DNA of 64,000 nt from Maratus speciosus (Eukaryota > Arthropoda > Arachnida > Araneae > Salticidae): the NCBI GenBank assembly GCA_963932465.1, contig OZ010794.1:440325502-440389501 (forward strand). The letters run 5' to 3'. Positions within the stretch are counted from its first letter, which is position 1, and every line of letters starts with the position of its first letter. The position numbers were made by a program, and so were the translations under genes. Under the pieces are notes generated by a model, which had not been told where the DNA came from, did no database searches, and worked only from the letters and a program-made list of their open reading frames with translations. This document shows positions 10,910-21,599 of the stretch, piece after piece.

Positions 10910-11102
10910 CCCTTTCCGGACGAGCGTCTTTTACAGAATTTTTTAAAAATCTTTTATCATCGGTTTTTTAAAACAGAAATTTTTGTCTAATTTAATCGAG
11001 AAACTGTCCTGATTAAACAAAGCAAAATTTACAATAAAAAATAACTGGTGGGATTCTGAGCACCTTATGCCGCACGTACACGTGATGTTCGTCCCCAAGG
11101 GA
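10910..11102 (+). mobile_element. TTAA-flanked MITE, family C (CCCTTTCCGGACGAGCGTC), copy 1
   Basis: TTAA lies on both sides (10906-10909 and 11103-11106). A paralogous empty site reading TAGCCTCTTAAGTAAAAAC survives at 12749-12767. The ends are inverted: GGACGAGCG against GTTCGTCCCCAAGGG. The sister copy at 26619-26818 has the same ends and its own verified empty site. CCC start plus TTAA duplication fits piggyBac-derived MITEs. Confidence 0.85.
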
Positions 11103-11120
11103 TTAAGTAAAAACTATATA

Positions 11121-12023
11121 GTAGTCAACTTCCTGTAACCCGCGACTCTATAATCCGCACACTGTTTCAGATGTAAACATTGAAAATTCAGTTACCATAA
11201 ATTTGTGAGAAAAATTTAAAATTGCAGCAATTTGATTGATGATTGATATTCAGTTTTTTCTCTCCTAAATTTTTGCTTTACAATGAAGTAAAACATTTTT
11301 CAAATGGAATTAAAAAAAAAAATAAATAAGATTTTTTTTTGGCCAGCATTTACACAGCGATGGTGATATTGTCTTTGGTGGCTTCAGTTTGGTTAGATCT
11401 GCAGATATTTTATGTTTGCAAAAAATTCACTAACTGTTGTGTCTGATTTCTTGAATGGAGAAAATAGAATTGAATGGATGTCCTCCCAAGATGAAGCTTT
11501 AGATACGGAAAATTTTACAGATGAGGACATTGTAGGTACTACTCTGTTAAACTCTAGTGAAAATCAAGATAATTCTAACAATGAAGGTGAAATAGTAACT
11601 CTTGAGCAGGGTTTGGCAATCGGTTTTAAATATCTCGATTTTCTTCAGAAACTGAGTTTAGTTTCAGAACAACAAATATAATGACTATGCATAGACTCCA
11701 AGAAAAAATGCTTGACCAAAAATCAAAAGTTCTTATATATATACTATAATTGATACTATGCTTGATAATTATAAAAACAGACAAAAGCAACTGTAAAAAA
11801 AAAAAAAATAATAATAATAATAATTTTTCCTTATTTGTAATGCTTCTTTCAATTAAATAACCCGATGTGTTACAATATACTTCTTTTTAACCAATTAATT
11901 TATGCATTAATAATTAATTTACAGGAGGAAAAAATGTAAACAAAATAATGACCTATAATCGGCAAAATTCTATAATCTGCACAACCTTTGATCCCAAGCT
12001 GTGCGAATTAGAGAAACTTGGCG
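11121..12023 (+). mobile_element. Internally deleted pogo/Tigger element
   Basis: Terminal blocks (CTGTAACCCGCGACTCTATA with AATCCGCACAC, and TTCTATAATCTGCACAACC with GTGCGAATTAGAGAAACTT) are inverted relatives of the Tigger end type. TA flanks the element, and the paralog near 12768-12782 shows the uninterrupted ACTATATAGTTAATTTCC. It keeps only the C-terminal part of a transposase frame (11412-11681). Confidence 0.75.
11412..11681 (+). pseudogene. pogo/Tigger-type transposase C-terminal remnant
   Basis: An 89-codon frame. The segment WMSSQDEALDTENFTDEDIV resembles the acidic tail after the DDE domain of jerky/Tigger-type transposases, where a 'W..D....LTDEEI' pattern is usual. The following VTLEQGLAIGFKYLDFLQ resembles the terminal helix of the same proteins. 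The helix-turn-helix, CENP-B-type and DDE regions are missing. The position inside a TA-flanked element with Tigger-like ends supports the call. Confidence 0.6.
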
Positions 12024-12414
12024 TAGTTAATTTCCTATATATCCACCGAATTTTAAGCTAGTCGGATGATTTTTGTGTCTATTATCGCAAAGCAAACAGA
12101 ATGACAGGCATTACAACGCAATTCGATAGCGTCTCTGTCTCCACAGTAGGCGTCCACTGATGTTTTGGCAATAAAATCCTCTACAAAAGATAAATGACTC
12201 GACTCAGACGCTGATCTCATTAACGATTAAAATCTTAATTACTAAAGCACGAGACTTTCCTTGATAGGTTTCCGAATTAAGCGATGATTTAATTTTGTGG
12301 TTTTCAACCGGTGTTGACTTGAGAACATGCAAGGGGTAACGCAAATACAATATGACCTGAAAAATTCGGAATTCAGAAATCCGGCATCAAAGTCATCCCC
12401 CTCCCCCCCCTTTT

Positions 12415-12615
12415 TTGTCACTTCCAACTTACTGGAGAAAGAAAAATAGCTATTATTTACAAATTAAAAACATCGAGATCGAAAGTGAAGGAGATCCCGG
12501 CGAGATCGCCGACGCTGCCGGTGTGCTAAATAGAATCGCCGATAACTCTATAAGCAGAATATCACAGCTAAGAGGGACAAGGACGAGAAGCCGGCAGAAG
12601 AAAAAGTATCACTAG
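12415..12615 (+). CDS. Unrecognised 66-codon ORF in a local GC-rich patch
   Basis: I do not recognise this frame. Its second half is GC-rich compared with its surroundings and contains EIADAAGVLNRIADNSISRI followed by a basic tail (TRTRSRQKKKYH). The composition is protein-like rather than AT-repeat-like, but there is no domain signature. The start codon is uncertain because the frame begins in a pyrimidine run. It lies in ~570 bp of non-repetitive sequence between the pogo element and the empty-site repeat. It could be a decayed exon or chance. Confidence 0.25.
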   Translation: MSLPTYWRKKNSYYLQIKNIEIESEGDPGEIADAAGVLNRIADNSISRISQLRGTRTRSRQKKKYH

Positions 12616-12629
12616 AAGAATAATGATAC

Positions 12630-12831
12630 TATCAGCTATCCAATGAAAAAAAAAAACATTTTAAAATATCAAAATTCAAATAAAATAATTTTTTAAAGTT
12701 CTCCCCTAGGATTAGCATTAGCGAAAGAGTGTTTTCGCGTGAGTGAAATAGCCTCTTAAGTAAAAACTATATAGTTAATTTCCTATACATCCACCGAATT
12801 TTAAACTAGTCGGATGATATTTAGGTGCGTT
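12630..12831 (+). repeat. Paralog of the 10.77-11.12 kb repeat (empty insertion sites)
   Basis: ATCAGCTATCCAAT through AGCGTTAGCG-like and TAGCCTCTTAAGTAAAAAC to TAGTCGGATGAT parallels 10770-11120 joined to 12024-12075. Neither the TTAA MITE nor the pogo element is present, so this copy shows the pre-insertion state. Confidence 0.75.
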
Positions 12832-13100
12832 CGTAATTATATAAATACGTAGAACCTGTAGTCGTGGTTCGACCCGTCCGTCTGTCCGTCCGTCCATCCA
12901 CATACAACAGAGCAAAAACTACGCAACCGAATTATCAGAAATTTTAAATATATAATTGTTTCAAAATTTTGTCGAGACATTTCGAATTTTATGAAAATCG
13001 GATGTATAGTTTAATTATAGGGACAGTCAAAATTTTTCCGTTACATTACGGCCAATGGGAATAAATTATTTCAAGTGCCTTTTAATGATGTTACACAGAG
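12832..13100 (+). mobile_element. Rolling-circle-like family H (AGGTGCGTTCG), 5' part
   Basis: It starts AGGTGCGTTCGTAATTATAT, then a CGTCCGTCTGTCCGTC tract, and then a body shared with 29152-29540 (minus), such as GGGACAGTCAAAA and TTACATTACGGCCAATGGG. The 3' subTIR is not found, so the copy is truncated near 13100. Confidence 0.6.
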
Positions 13101-13156
13101 ATGGGAAATATAGTTATTTTTGGTTAACAGGTTACATCGTTCCACACCTCTATAGG

Positions 13157-13179
13157 TAACAGGTTCCAACAACCTGTTA
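13157..13179. repeat. Perfect hairpin TAACAGGTT / AACCTGTTA
   Basis: A nine-base-pair stem with loop CCAAC. A second TAACAGGTT lies just upstream (13128) after CAGAGATGGGAA, which resembles a hAT end. This may be the remains of a small hAT MITE; no target duplication could be fixed. Confidence 0.5.
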
Positions 13180-13754
13180 TTTTTATAACATATAACTAAT
13201 CGCTGTGTATGCGGCCAACGGATGTTTTAATTAGAAGGTCTTTTAAGCAAAATGTTTGGAATAATTTTTTGACGTAATTGTAAATGCTGTTTTCTATTGA
13301 GATGAATCAAAATTAGTTTGTGGTCAAGAACTTAATTTTTGCAAGAGAAAAAGTTATCTAGTTCCGATACTTTGAATTTCCTGCATTTTTAGTGTTTTCT
13401 GACACTTAAAACGTGTTTTACCATTTATGATGATTAAAACATAAAATTCTAAGTATCATAAGTTTTGACAATACAAGAATAAATTTTTGCTGTTTTACTT
13501 GTTAAAACATGGAAAAAACTTTTTCTAAATAAAACTTATAGGACCCAGACATTCTATAAAATTTGTAATTTCTTATCTATTTAAAAAGTAATTATTCTAA
13601 TGTAAATCGATTTTTATGTGATGCAGAGCAAAATTTGAAACATTTTTGCAATTGGAACTATATCTCTAAAACTAACAGTTTAGAAATTAGTTTTTGGTAA
13701 ACGATAAAAGACACCCTGTATAATAATAAACTCAGTTTTAACAACACGATTTCT

Positions 13755-14590
13755 AACTTCCTAAAAATCATGCATACAGCATAGATTATGAAACACTTTG
13801 GAACACATTCAGAATACTATAACAAAACATCACAATTTACAAAGGTTGAAGATGACGTCTTAATGAACAATTTGGAAAACGCATAATGCATTTGAAAATA
13901 CGATTTCTTCCACTACCATGAATAGTCGTTAAAATGTACGATTTTTTTGCAGCCATGTATATGATCTACAGTTATGTATGCATACTGCATAGTATGCGAA
14001 AAGTCAGTTCAGTTGAACGCATAATACATTTTAAAATTTACGCTCAGCAATTTCAACAATGTTGTTGAGAACTTTTGTTTGTGATATAGAATTTATACAC
14101 ACCAAGTAAAATTTAAAAAAAATAGTTAAATTTAAAAACGCATATCACAATTGAAAACGCACTTCAGCAATTATTGTTCGTGGCTTCAATAGTTTAATTA
14201 CTGATCATTTTCTTCGATAGCGAAAATATTTTGTGTGTTTCTGTAAATAAACGATAAGTTCTATGCACACCATATTCTATAGTAAGAACCTTGTAGCACA
14301 CCTCAGTGATTTATATCAATTTCGATAGGTTTTAAATACTGTAATACCATTAAAATACATAGCAAGCGATTGTTCCCCATATACCGTAATGTAATGCAAT
14401 TCTTTTGAGTGGCCCTCGAAATGAACCAAAACTGCTATACACACTTCCTTTACAATACCGAACATGCCATACTAAAACCAAATAACATATATCCATTTCA
14501 TGGCAATCGGACTATGTTTACGCAAGTTAAAGCAAGGACAGACGGACAAACTGAATTCATAAACACTTTTCAACTACGTTGGAAAGTATT
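13755..14590 (-). mobile_element. Rolling-circle-like family D, minus-strand copy
   Basis: Read on the minus strand it opens with ACTTTCCAAC near 14590 and a GTCTGTCCTTGC tract, and closes with a GTTCCAAAGTGTTTC-like subTIR and a CATGCATACAGCATAGATT hairpin region (13768-13789). The internal ~140-170 bp units match those at 8394-9320. Reading frames crossing it (14409-14717) are by-products of the repeat. Confidence 0.55.
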
Positions 14591-14599
14591 AAAAAAAGA

Positions 14600-15784
14600 G
14601 AAATTTGTTCCCAACTTCATAGCAGCCGTATATATCAACGCATATTCAAAGCTAATTTCACAAGAACACAAAAATATTATTTATATACTTTTAATCAAAT
14701 GCAATTCATCCAAATAAATTTCGTTCGTACAAATATGTTTTTCAAATTAATTACAACTGTACTAAAATTAAGTTTTCTCACAAATTATAGGATTCTTTCT
14801 TTTTTTCTGTAAATTAAAACAATGACAAAGCAAAAATAATAGAACCGCTTGCCCAAAAGACAAAATTTATAGTGCCCGAATCCCCCTCGTCCCCACCCCA
14901 CCCCCTAAAAAAAACCCCCCATGAGCACGTAGCAATAATCCTTTTAAATATTCAAATAAACAACCTAACGCAAAACGCTCAATTCCTTTTCAAAAACATG
15001 AAGATACTTTTAATCAAAAGTCACTCACTGAGACAAAAGACCTTTCAGATAAATTTATCCTTTAGCTTATTTTTTTTAATTTTAAACACTTTCGTAACAA
15101 ATGTTTCAAAATAAGCAAATGTTATACTGACCGCAGAAAATTTTAACAGATAAATAATTGCAAAGATGTTCTATTATCTCTGTTTATTCAAATGCTTACC
15201 AAGCGATAAAAAATCCTTTTATATGTTAAGAACTACGTTTTATTGATAGCATAATTCAGAACGAAATAAGGAATTATCTGTGGTTGGTTTCCAATCATTG
15301 CAGCTTGCAGCTGCTTTCACTTACAATCAATCGAAGTTTTAATGTACCTGTTTTAAATGCTCTAATCAAATAAAAAATCATAAATTCATCGATTTCATTT
15401 GAATGTAGCAAAACAATGTTTTGTTATTTTTGAAAGATTTTCTATTCAAAATCGAGAATTAAAATTTTTAAGAGATAAAGTTATAAATAAATGTATTTTA
15501 CTTAAATGTTGCAAAAAGGTACTTTTTATAAATTTAATGAATCTGAACTCGTGTTTCGCTACATTTTTTAAAGGGGCGGGGGAGGGGTGTGAAATAAATA
15601 GGCTTTTCATTTACATAACATAAATTAAATGTATTGGAAAATTCAACAATTATATATTCCACATTATACAGTAGTCAAAGGAATGAAAAGTAAAAAAAAA
15701 AAAAAAAAAAGATAAAATTCTATTAATTTGAAATGCATTTGTAAAATTAAGTGTACAAAGGAAAAATATTTTGAATTAATAATG
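14600..15784. other. Unassigned AT-rich sequence
   Basis: Several 70-80 codon frames occur, but all are low-complexity and none has a recognisable domain. Short C-runs (near 14882) and an A-run near 15693 are present. I see nothing functional. Confidence 0.5.
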
Positions 15785-15789
15785 TAGTT

Positions 15790-16075
15790 TGTAGAGATAT
15801 GCACGGGCTGGTTCGTGGCCCGAAGCCCGAGCCCGGCCCGGCTCGGCCCGCGGGCCGAAATTATTTTTCTAATAATATCTTCTTCAAGAGACCAGGAAAA
15901 AACGGAATTTTCTTCAAAGAAATTGGTCGCTCATGGATGGAGTTCAACTGGGATGGTCTCTGAATGGAGGTAAAATTAGTATTAAGCCTATGGGAATAAA
16001 TTTTGTTCCATGAAAAAAAGGTCGCTAAGGGAGGTGGTCGCTTAATAGAGGTGGTCGCACAGGGAGGTTTCACTG
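15790..16075 (-). mobile_element. GC-rich hAT-like scrap followed by a Tigger-like terminus
   Basis: The segment 15801-15857 is almost pure (GCCCGAG/GCCCGG)-type sequence, unlike anything around it and similar in style to the ends of some hAT MITEs. From 15885 to 16075 the sequence repeats GGTCGCT(T/A)A motifs and ends GGAGGTTTCACTG before TA, a Tigger-type end also seen near 49489 and 57469. The left partners of both pieces are missing. Confidence 0.45.
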
Positions 16076-16866
16076 TAATTGTTTTATAGGTATACTCAAG
16101 CATTAGAAAAGGGTAATTTTTTACAAAAATATGTATTTTTTTACATATTTTGAAATATTTCAATTAATTTTGAAGGTATTGTAAAACTCCCAGTTCAATG
16201 GACATGTAATTGTAACGTTAGTATTTACTACAAAGGACATTGAACTATATTTAGTTCAATTGAGTGTAACGCTGCCTGACGTAAGCACAAAATTTTGCTA
16301 AAAAATCGAAAAAAAACACCAAATTTTTAAAAATATAATAAAAATATAAGATATTGTTAGGGTTTGTTTTTTAATCATTCTGCGTTACAATTGAGCTAAT
16401 TGATCCATGTATTAATTTTATAGATAAGAAACACTATAGATATGTATATTTATTAATTTTATAGATAAGATAATCATTTTATATAGATCATAGATATTTA
16501 ATTACATTATCAATCAGAGCTTGGATTCTAGTTCAGAACATAGTGAGGTATATGGAAAGCATTATGAGGAAGTTTCAGTGAAATATGTTTAAAACATTTT
16601 ATGTAATAGAGTTTATTGAACATAGAAATAAGGGAAAAATTGATTTTCCAGAAATCCCATTTGAAGATTTCTTATCTGATATTGTTCTTATCTATAAAAT
16701 CAATAAATACACATTTCTGTATATTATCTTACCTATATTATATTTACTGTACATAAAAAAAAGCATTTTGAACGTATAGGCAGATACCTTACAGAAGCAT
16801 TTATAAAGAAAAACTAGAAAACAGGAATTCTGCTTTTTCAGAATTTAGTGTCGCCCCCCGATGACA

Positions 16867-16873
16867 AAAAAAA

Positions 16874-16928
<55 letters not shown>
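16867..16928. repeat. A-run followed by (TA)n
   Basis: About 24 A residues, then about 38 bases of alternating AT, directly upstream of the Tigger MITE at 16946. Confidence 0.9.
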
Positions 16929-16935
<7 letters not shown>

Positions 16936-16945
16936 AATATAGATA

Positions 16946-17255
16946 CAGCAGAGTCCCGATTATCCGAGTTAATCGAACTTATACCTTTGGAATGGATCCT
17001 TTTCTTCTGATGGACTGATGGCTTCCATTATTATGAAACAGTTATTATAAATGAAGTTTTAGATGAAGAAAAAAAAATTGACCATTTTTTTCCCATTCTG
17101 ACCAGAAAATCAGAGTTCTAACTTTTTACGACTGCTCTTTCATCTTCATCTAACACTTCATTTATAATGACTGTTTCATAATAATAGAAGCCATCAGTCC
17201 ATCAGAAGAAAGTAACTCGGTAAAAGCGGAAACTCCGATAATCGGGACTCTACTG
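16946..17255 (+). mobile_element. Tigger-like MITE, intact reference copy (310 bp)
   Basis: It runs from CAGCAGAGTCCCGATTATCC to GATAATCGGGACTCTACTG with TA at each side (16944-16945 and 17256-17257). It is itself largely self-complementary: CTGATGGACTGATGG and AGAACTCTGATTTTCTGG have inverted partners. It is the cleanest copy of the family that also appears at 4823, 21076 and 44284. Confidence 0.85.
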
Positions 17256-17718
17256 TAGTTCAGTTTTAAGAGTTATAACACGCTATTTTATTGTACATAA
17301 AGTGACGTCATCCACATCCGCTGAATAATTCCTCATTTGCGATCCAGTGTTAAACAACATCTACAGTAAAGTATGCTTAGGACGTCACTATCGCTGAATA
17401 ATACACAAATCCAAAAGAAAGAGATTTCGTCATTCAAAAACTCGACAAAAAAATCGGTTATCTAAAGATTCACGGACCTTCATTTGTTTGCATTATTAAT
17501 ATAGATATTTAAAATTAAATTTAGATTCTAATAGCTCCCTGTTTTATCAGAAATCCTTCATTTATATTTTTTCAAAATAGCACGTATTTTAATTAATTTT
17601 TTTTCCAGTTTTTATAGGAAAATGGCAACCAAAAGATGTAATTGCTATTTTTCTTTCACTTTCTTTAGAAATGGACTTCTTCCGCTGCCAATAGTAAGCA
17701 AATGGCTCTAAAAACTAA

Positions 17719-17755
<37 letters not shown>
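17719..17755. repeat. (AAT)n microsatellite
   Basis: Twelve or so consecutive AAT/TAA triplets. Confidence 0.9.
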
Positions 17756-18029
17756 TCTCAAAAATAAATAAAGATGCACTTTTCAAACAAATTGCATTAA
17801 AAAGTATTTTTTTTTTTCCGAATACGACGGTATAAAAATAAAAAATGTGCGATGCTTAGAAGTTTAAAAAAATGCTAGAGTATTTAATCGTACTGCTTTG
17901 TTTTACGACTGGCTTCTGTAAGGTAACGTTATTTTTTGGAGACTACACAAAATAAGCTGGTAGAAAGAAATAGCATACCGTACCGGGGGCTACAGGTTTC
18001 TTTGCTGCCGGAAACATTTAATAGCTTTT

Positions 18030-18310
18030 ACAGCGCATTAATCAGTTTTCTCAAATCGAAGTATGGGTTTTTCGGATGCTACTTTCCATTCGCAGGTAAA
18101 TATTTTCAGCTGTGCAACCTAAATTTATTCATGCAAAAGTAACAAAATATTATTAATGTTAATATTAATGTGAATGCTGTTAATTTATCATGGTTATTTA
18201 TTAAAAATATTTGTTGAACATGTAAATGTTTACTTGGGAATAGATAGCATCCAAAAAACATATATCCCGAGTTGAGAAAACTAATTAATACATTCTGTGT
18301 AAAAGTACTC
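18030..18310. repeat. Imperfect inverted repeat, ~100-bp arms
   Basis: The + strand at 18030-18125 (AGTTTTCTCAAATCGAAG, then TTTTTCGGATGCTA) resembles the minus strand at 18310-18205 (AGTTTTCTCAACTCGGGA, then TTTTTTGGATGCTA). The two arms explain why short frames on opposite strands encode similar peptides (FFGCYF and FFGCYL). Probably a degraded fold-back MITE. Confidence 0.55.
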
Positions 18311-18489
18311 GGAATTGTTAAATAAAGCAAATAAAAAAAAATAATTTATTCAACAAAATTTATTTTGTCATCTTCAAAATAGGCCCCATTCAACTATATC
18401 AGGTTTAACTCAAAACTCCATACATTTTTCGTAGGCTGATTGAGGCATGGCCTTCAGCTCCCTCAGCGAATTTTCGTTTGTGCCCCTCT

Positions 18490-19165
18490 TGCAGAAGGGT
18501 TATGTATGATGTCAGGAGTTTTTTTTCATCATGATTCTCGAATTTAGTTCGAATTACAAACAATAAATGGCGCTGCAAGAAATAAACGCCAAATTCAAGC
18601 TGGATTTTTCGGCCTTTCTCTCCACCCATGCTAAAAAAGGAGATTAAAATGTATTGAGTGGGTCAAAAATCCTAATCCTTGTAGTGTGAATTTTATCTTC
18701 GGGAACAGGATAAAGTCACACGGAGCCATATCAGGCGAGTACGGCACGGTGCTGGGTCGATGACATTTGTTGCGTTTTTGCTGAAAAACTCTTGCTCAAC
18801 GATAGGACAAAATTGAGCTCCTTCGGCACCAGTCATGCGGTGACGCGTTTTTATACCCAAAATATTAGTCATAACGTTATGAACGGACTTAAAATATACC
18901 GGATGTCCTAAAAAGGACTGGCTGATTTTAAAATTCAATAACTCGCAAACGGTGACAGATATTTAAAAAATTCTTGCAGGAGGGTTATGTATGATGTCAG
19001 GTGTTTTTTTTTTATCATGATTCTCGAATTTAGTTCGAATTACAAACAATTAATGGCGCTGCAAGAAATAGGCACTAAAGTCAAGCTGGATTTTTCGGCC
19101 TTTCTCTCCACCCAACATAAAAAAAGGAGATTAAAATGTATTCAGTGGGTCAAAAATCCTAAAAT
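18490..19165. repeat. Pair of ~180-bp direct repeats around a mariner-like fragment
   Basis: 18494-18675 and 18977-19163 are close to identical in long stretches (GGGTTATGTATGATGTCAGG, TTCGAATTACAAACAA, TTTTTCGGCCTTTCTCTCC) and lie about 483 bp apart. The frame on 18405-18629 (minus) crosses the left copy and is not recognisable as a protein. Confidence 0.65.
18685..18835 (-). pseudogene. mariner-family transposase fragment (frameshifted)
   Basis: On the minus strand one frame reads EQEFFSKNATNVID. After a one-frame shift it continues PYSPDMAPCDFILFPKIKF. This is the 'PPYSPDLAP(C/S)D(F/Y)FLFPK' signature around the last catalytic aspartate of mariner-type (DD34D) transposases. The upstream catalytic residues and the DNA-binding domain are not found, and the frame break makes it a relic. 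It lies between two direct repeats. Confidence 0.6.
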
Positions 19166-19282
19166 CATAACTTTTACACAATTCAGTGAGATTATCTTTT
19201 TTACAATTTAGTGCGTAATACTGTAGTATCATTAAGGTTTGTTCTCAAATTCAAACGGGCTACTTTCTGACACATTTTTTAA

Positions 19283-19283
19283 T

Positions 19284-19322
<39 letters not shown>
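19283..19322. repeat. Poly-T run (~40)
   Basis: A long T homopolymer at the start of the ~600-bp tandem array. Confidence 0.9.
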
Positions 19323-19324
<2 letters not shown>

Positions 19325-19325
<1 letters not shown>

Positions 19326-21075
19326 GTAAATGTATGAAATTGGCAAATGCTTTTATTCAGAAACTTTGTAATCAAACAATTTTTTGACTTTTTTTTCTTT
19401 TTCTTTTTGTAAAGTCAGAGTTACCTTTCAGAAAATTGTCGTTTTGAACAAAATTTCCAGAGCCGACATTACGGAAAGAGAAAAAAATGTCGTTCTAAGA
19501 TAACAAACTCTTATAACTCAAGATGCAATTCCTTTGCGAAAAAAAAAAAAACGATTCCAAATTACTTTAATAATCATGCTTGAAAGAGCTATGTTTTTAC
19601 GTTTAAAAATGAGTCAGAAAATTTATCAGAAAGTTTATTTATCAGGTTTTTTTTCTCTTTTTACCCGACTGCCCAAAAAGGGTTATGTAATTTGACGCGT
19701 ATCTGGGTATGTGGATTTCTTTATACCCTCGAAACATCCCAACGGCTGGATGGATTTTAATGAATGAGGTCTCTATCGATTCGTCTTAACCATCCGATGG
19801 TTATAGGCCAGGTTTTGTTTTTACGAATTCAAAATGGCGGCCATAAAATACAAAATGGCGGTAGAGACGAAATTTTTTTACGCACCCTGTTGAGTGGCAT
19901 ATCATTGGATAGGTCTTTCAAAATGAAGACGATGTTTCATTGACTATTTTACAGTCAGAAGCTCCGTTTAAATATTACACAACCTGGAAGTTGTGTAGGT
20001 AGGATCTCTAGCTTTACTGCCACTCTAACCTTCAAAGATATCTATAGGCCTCATCAAAACTGTGTTTATAGATAGGAACTAACAATTAAACACAACTTAA
20101 AAATCATCAATATAAGTAAATAAAAAAAAATTGGTAAGCGATATAAAAAATAGTTTCACATTGATGAGAAATAATTAATTAGTTCGCTTTTTACGCAGTC
20201 GGGATTTTTGATTTTTTAAATTTAATTTAGAGAATTGCCTTAAATACATTTAAAAGCACATTTAGAAAACACTGTTTTTACTACAAATTTTCAGCCAGAT
20301 ATGTAGTAATAGCGAATATCTGTTTAGAATTCGATAAGAGTAACGAATAAGGCGTATGCCGAATATTAGAAAAATATTCATTACATCTAAAATCATTATG
20401 TCTAAATCCTAATCACTATTACCCACTCATTTTCTTAGACGAAATATTCAAATGCATAACATTGGCAAGTACTCTTATTCAGATACTTTGTAATCGAACA
20501 GTTTTTTCTTTTCTTTCTTTTTTCTTTCTTTCTTTTTTTTTTATGAAATAGAATACTTTTCGGAAAATGCTACCAAAGTTGGCGTTTTGACAAAATTTCT
20601 AGATTTTGAAAGTATGGGAAAGGGACAAATATGCCATCTTAAGACAACAATCGCTTAAAACTCAAAAGATGTAACTAATTTATCGAAAAATGAAAAAATA
20701 TTCGATTTCAAATCACTTCAATAATCATGCCTGCAAGTGTCATGTTTTTACTTTAAAAAATGAATGAATCAAAATATGCGTCAGAAAGTTTCACATTGTT
20801 AAGCGGTAATTTTTTTTTTTTTAAAGAACTGATACTTTAAAACACATATATGAAAATAATGTTTTGGCTATCCTAAATTTATCCGGCCAAATATGTAGCA
20901 GTTTTTGACCGAATATCTCTGTTTTTAGTATCTTAAATTTATTCGTCCAAATATGTAGCAATATTCGACAGAAACTTTCTTTTCAAAATTCGACAAGAGT
21001 GACGAATAAGCCGTATGCCGAATGTTGAATAAATATTCATTGCATCCCTGTCCACTCATTGTCTCAGATCAAATA
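19325..21075 (+). repeat. Tandem array, ~600-bp unit, split by two insertions
   Basis: Blocks such as GGCAAATGCTTTTATTCAGA / GGCAAGTACTCTTATTCAGA, TTTAATAATCATGC / TTCAATAATCATGC and CGAATAAG(G/C)CGTATGCCGAAT occur in the same order in 19325-20435 and 20455-21070. A third partial copy is at 26990-27110. The first unit holds the element at 19664-20203; the 5.9-kb Tigger composite (21076-26984) separates the second and third. Confidence 0.65.
19664..20203 (+). mobile_element. CCCGACTG-family TIR element, copy 3
   Basis: 540 bp, collinear with 7235-7779, with ends CCCGACTGCCCAAAAAGGG and TTTTTACGCAGTCGGG. It carries AAAATGGCGG twice (near 19831 and 19853). Its insertion in unit 1 of a tandem array is clear because unit 2 lacks it. 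Confidence 0.75.
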
Positions 21076-21599
21076 CAGCAGAGTCCCGATTATCCGAGTC
21101 CTGCTGAACCGAGTTATTTTCTTTTGATGGACTGATGGATTACGGCTGCTCTTTCATCTTTACCTAACACTTCATTTATAATGGCTGTTTCATAATAATG
21201 GAATCCATCAGTCCATCAGAAGATAATGATCCATTCCAAAGGCATAAGTTCAATTGAAAAAAACTATTAACACTTCATTTATAATGGCTGTTTCATAATA
21301 ATGGAATCCATCAGTCCATCAGAAGATAATGATCCATTCCAAAGGCATAAGTTCAATTGAAAAAGTCCTTCCGGCCAGTGCCGGGAGGAAGAGGTAGCTT
21401 TCAAATACCTTATTTTAAAAAAGCCAACTTATATTACTCAAACACAAGAAGCTCAATTTAGTGGAAACCGAATATAGGAGATTCAATAATAATTTTTATC
21501 AATACTAAATCATTATGAATGAGAATTTCACGAAATTAGTCAGCTTTAACCAAGCTCATTTTATTTAAAGTAACTTATATTTGGCTGAGATGTTGATGT

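Noticed and set aside
14409..14717. 102-codon ORF resembling the minus-strand ORF at 61924-62169
   Set aside because: The shared peptide (TDGQTEFINTFQLRWKVLK-like) comes from the CTGT tract and 5' end of family D repeats, not from a protein.
16585..16779. 64-codon ORF
   Set aside because: AT-rich chance frame without motif; local sequence shows ATAGATAAGA-type internal repeats.
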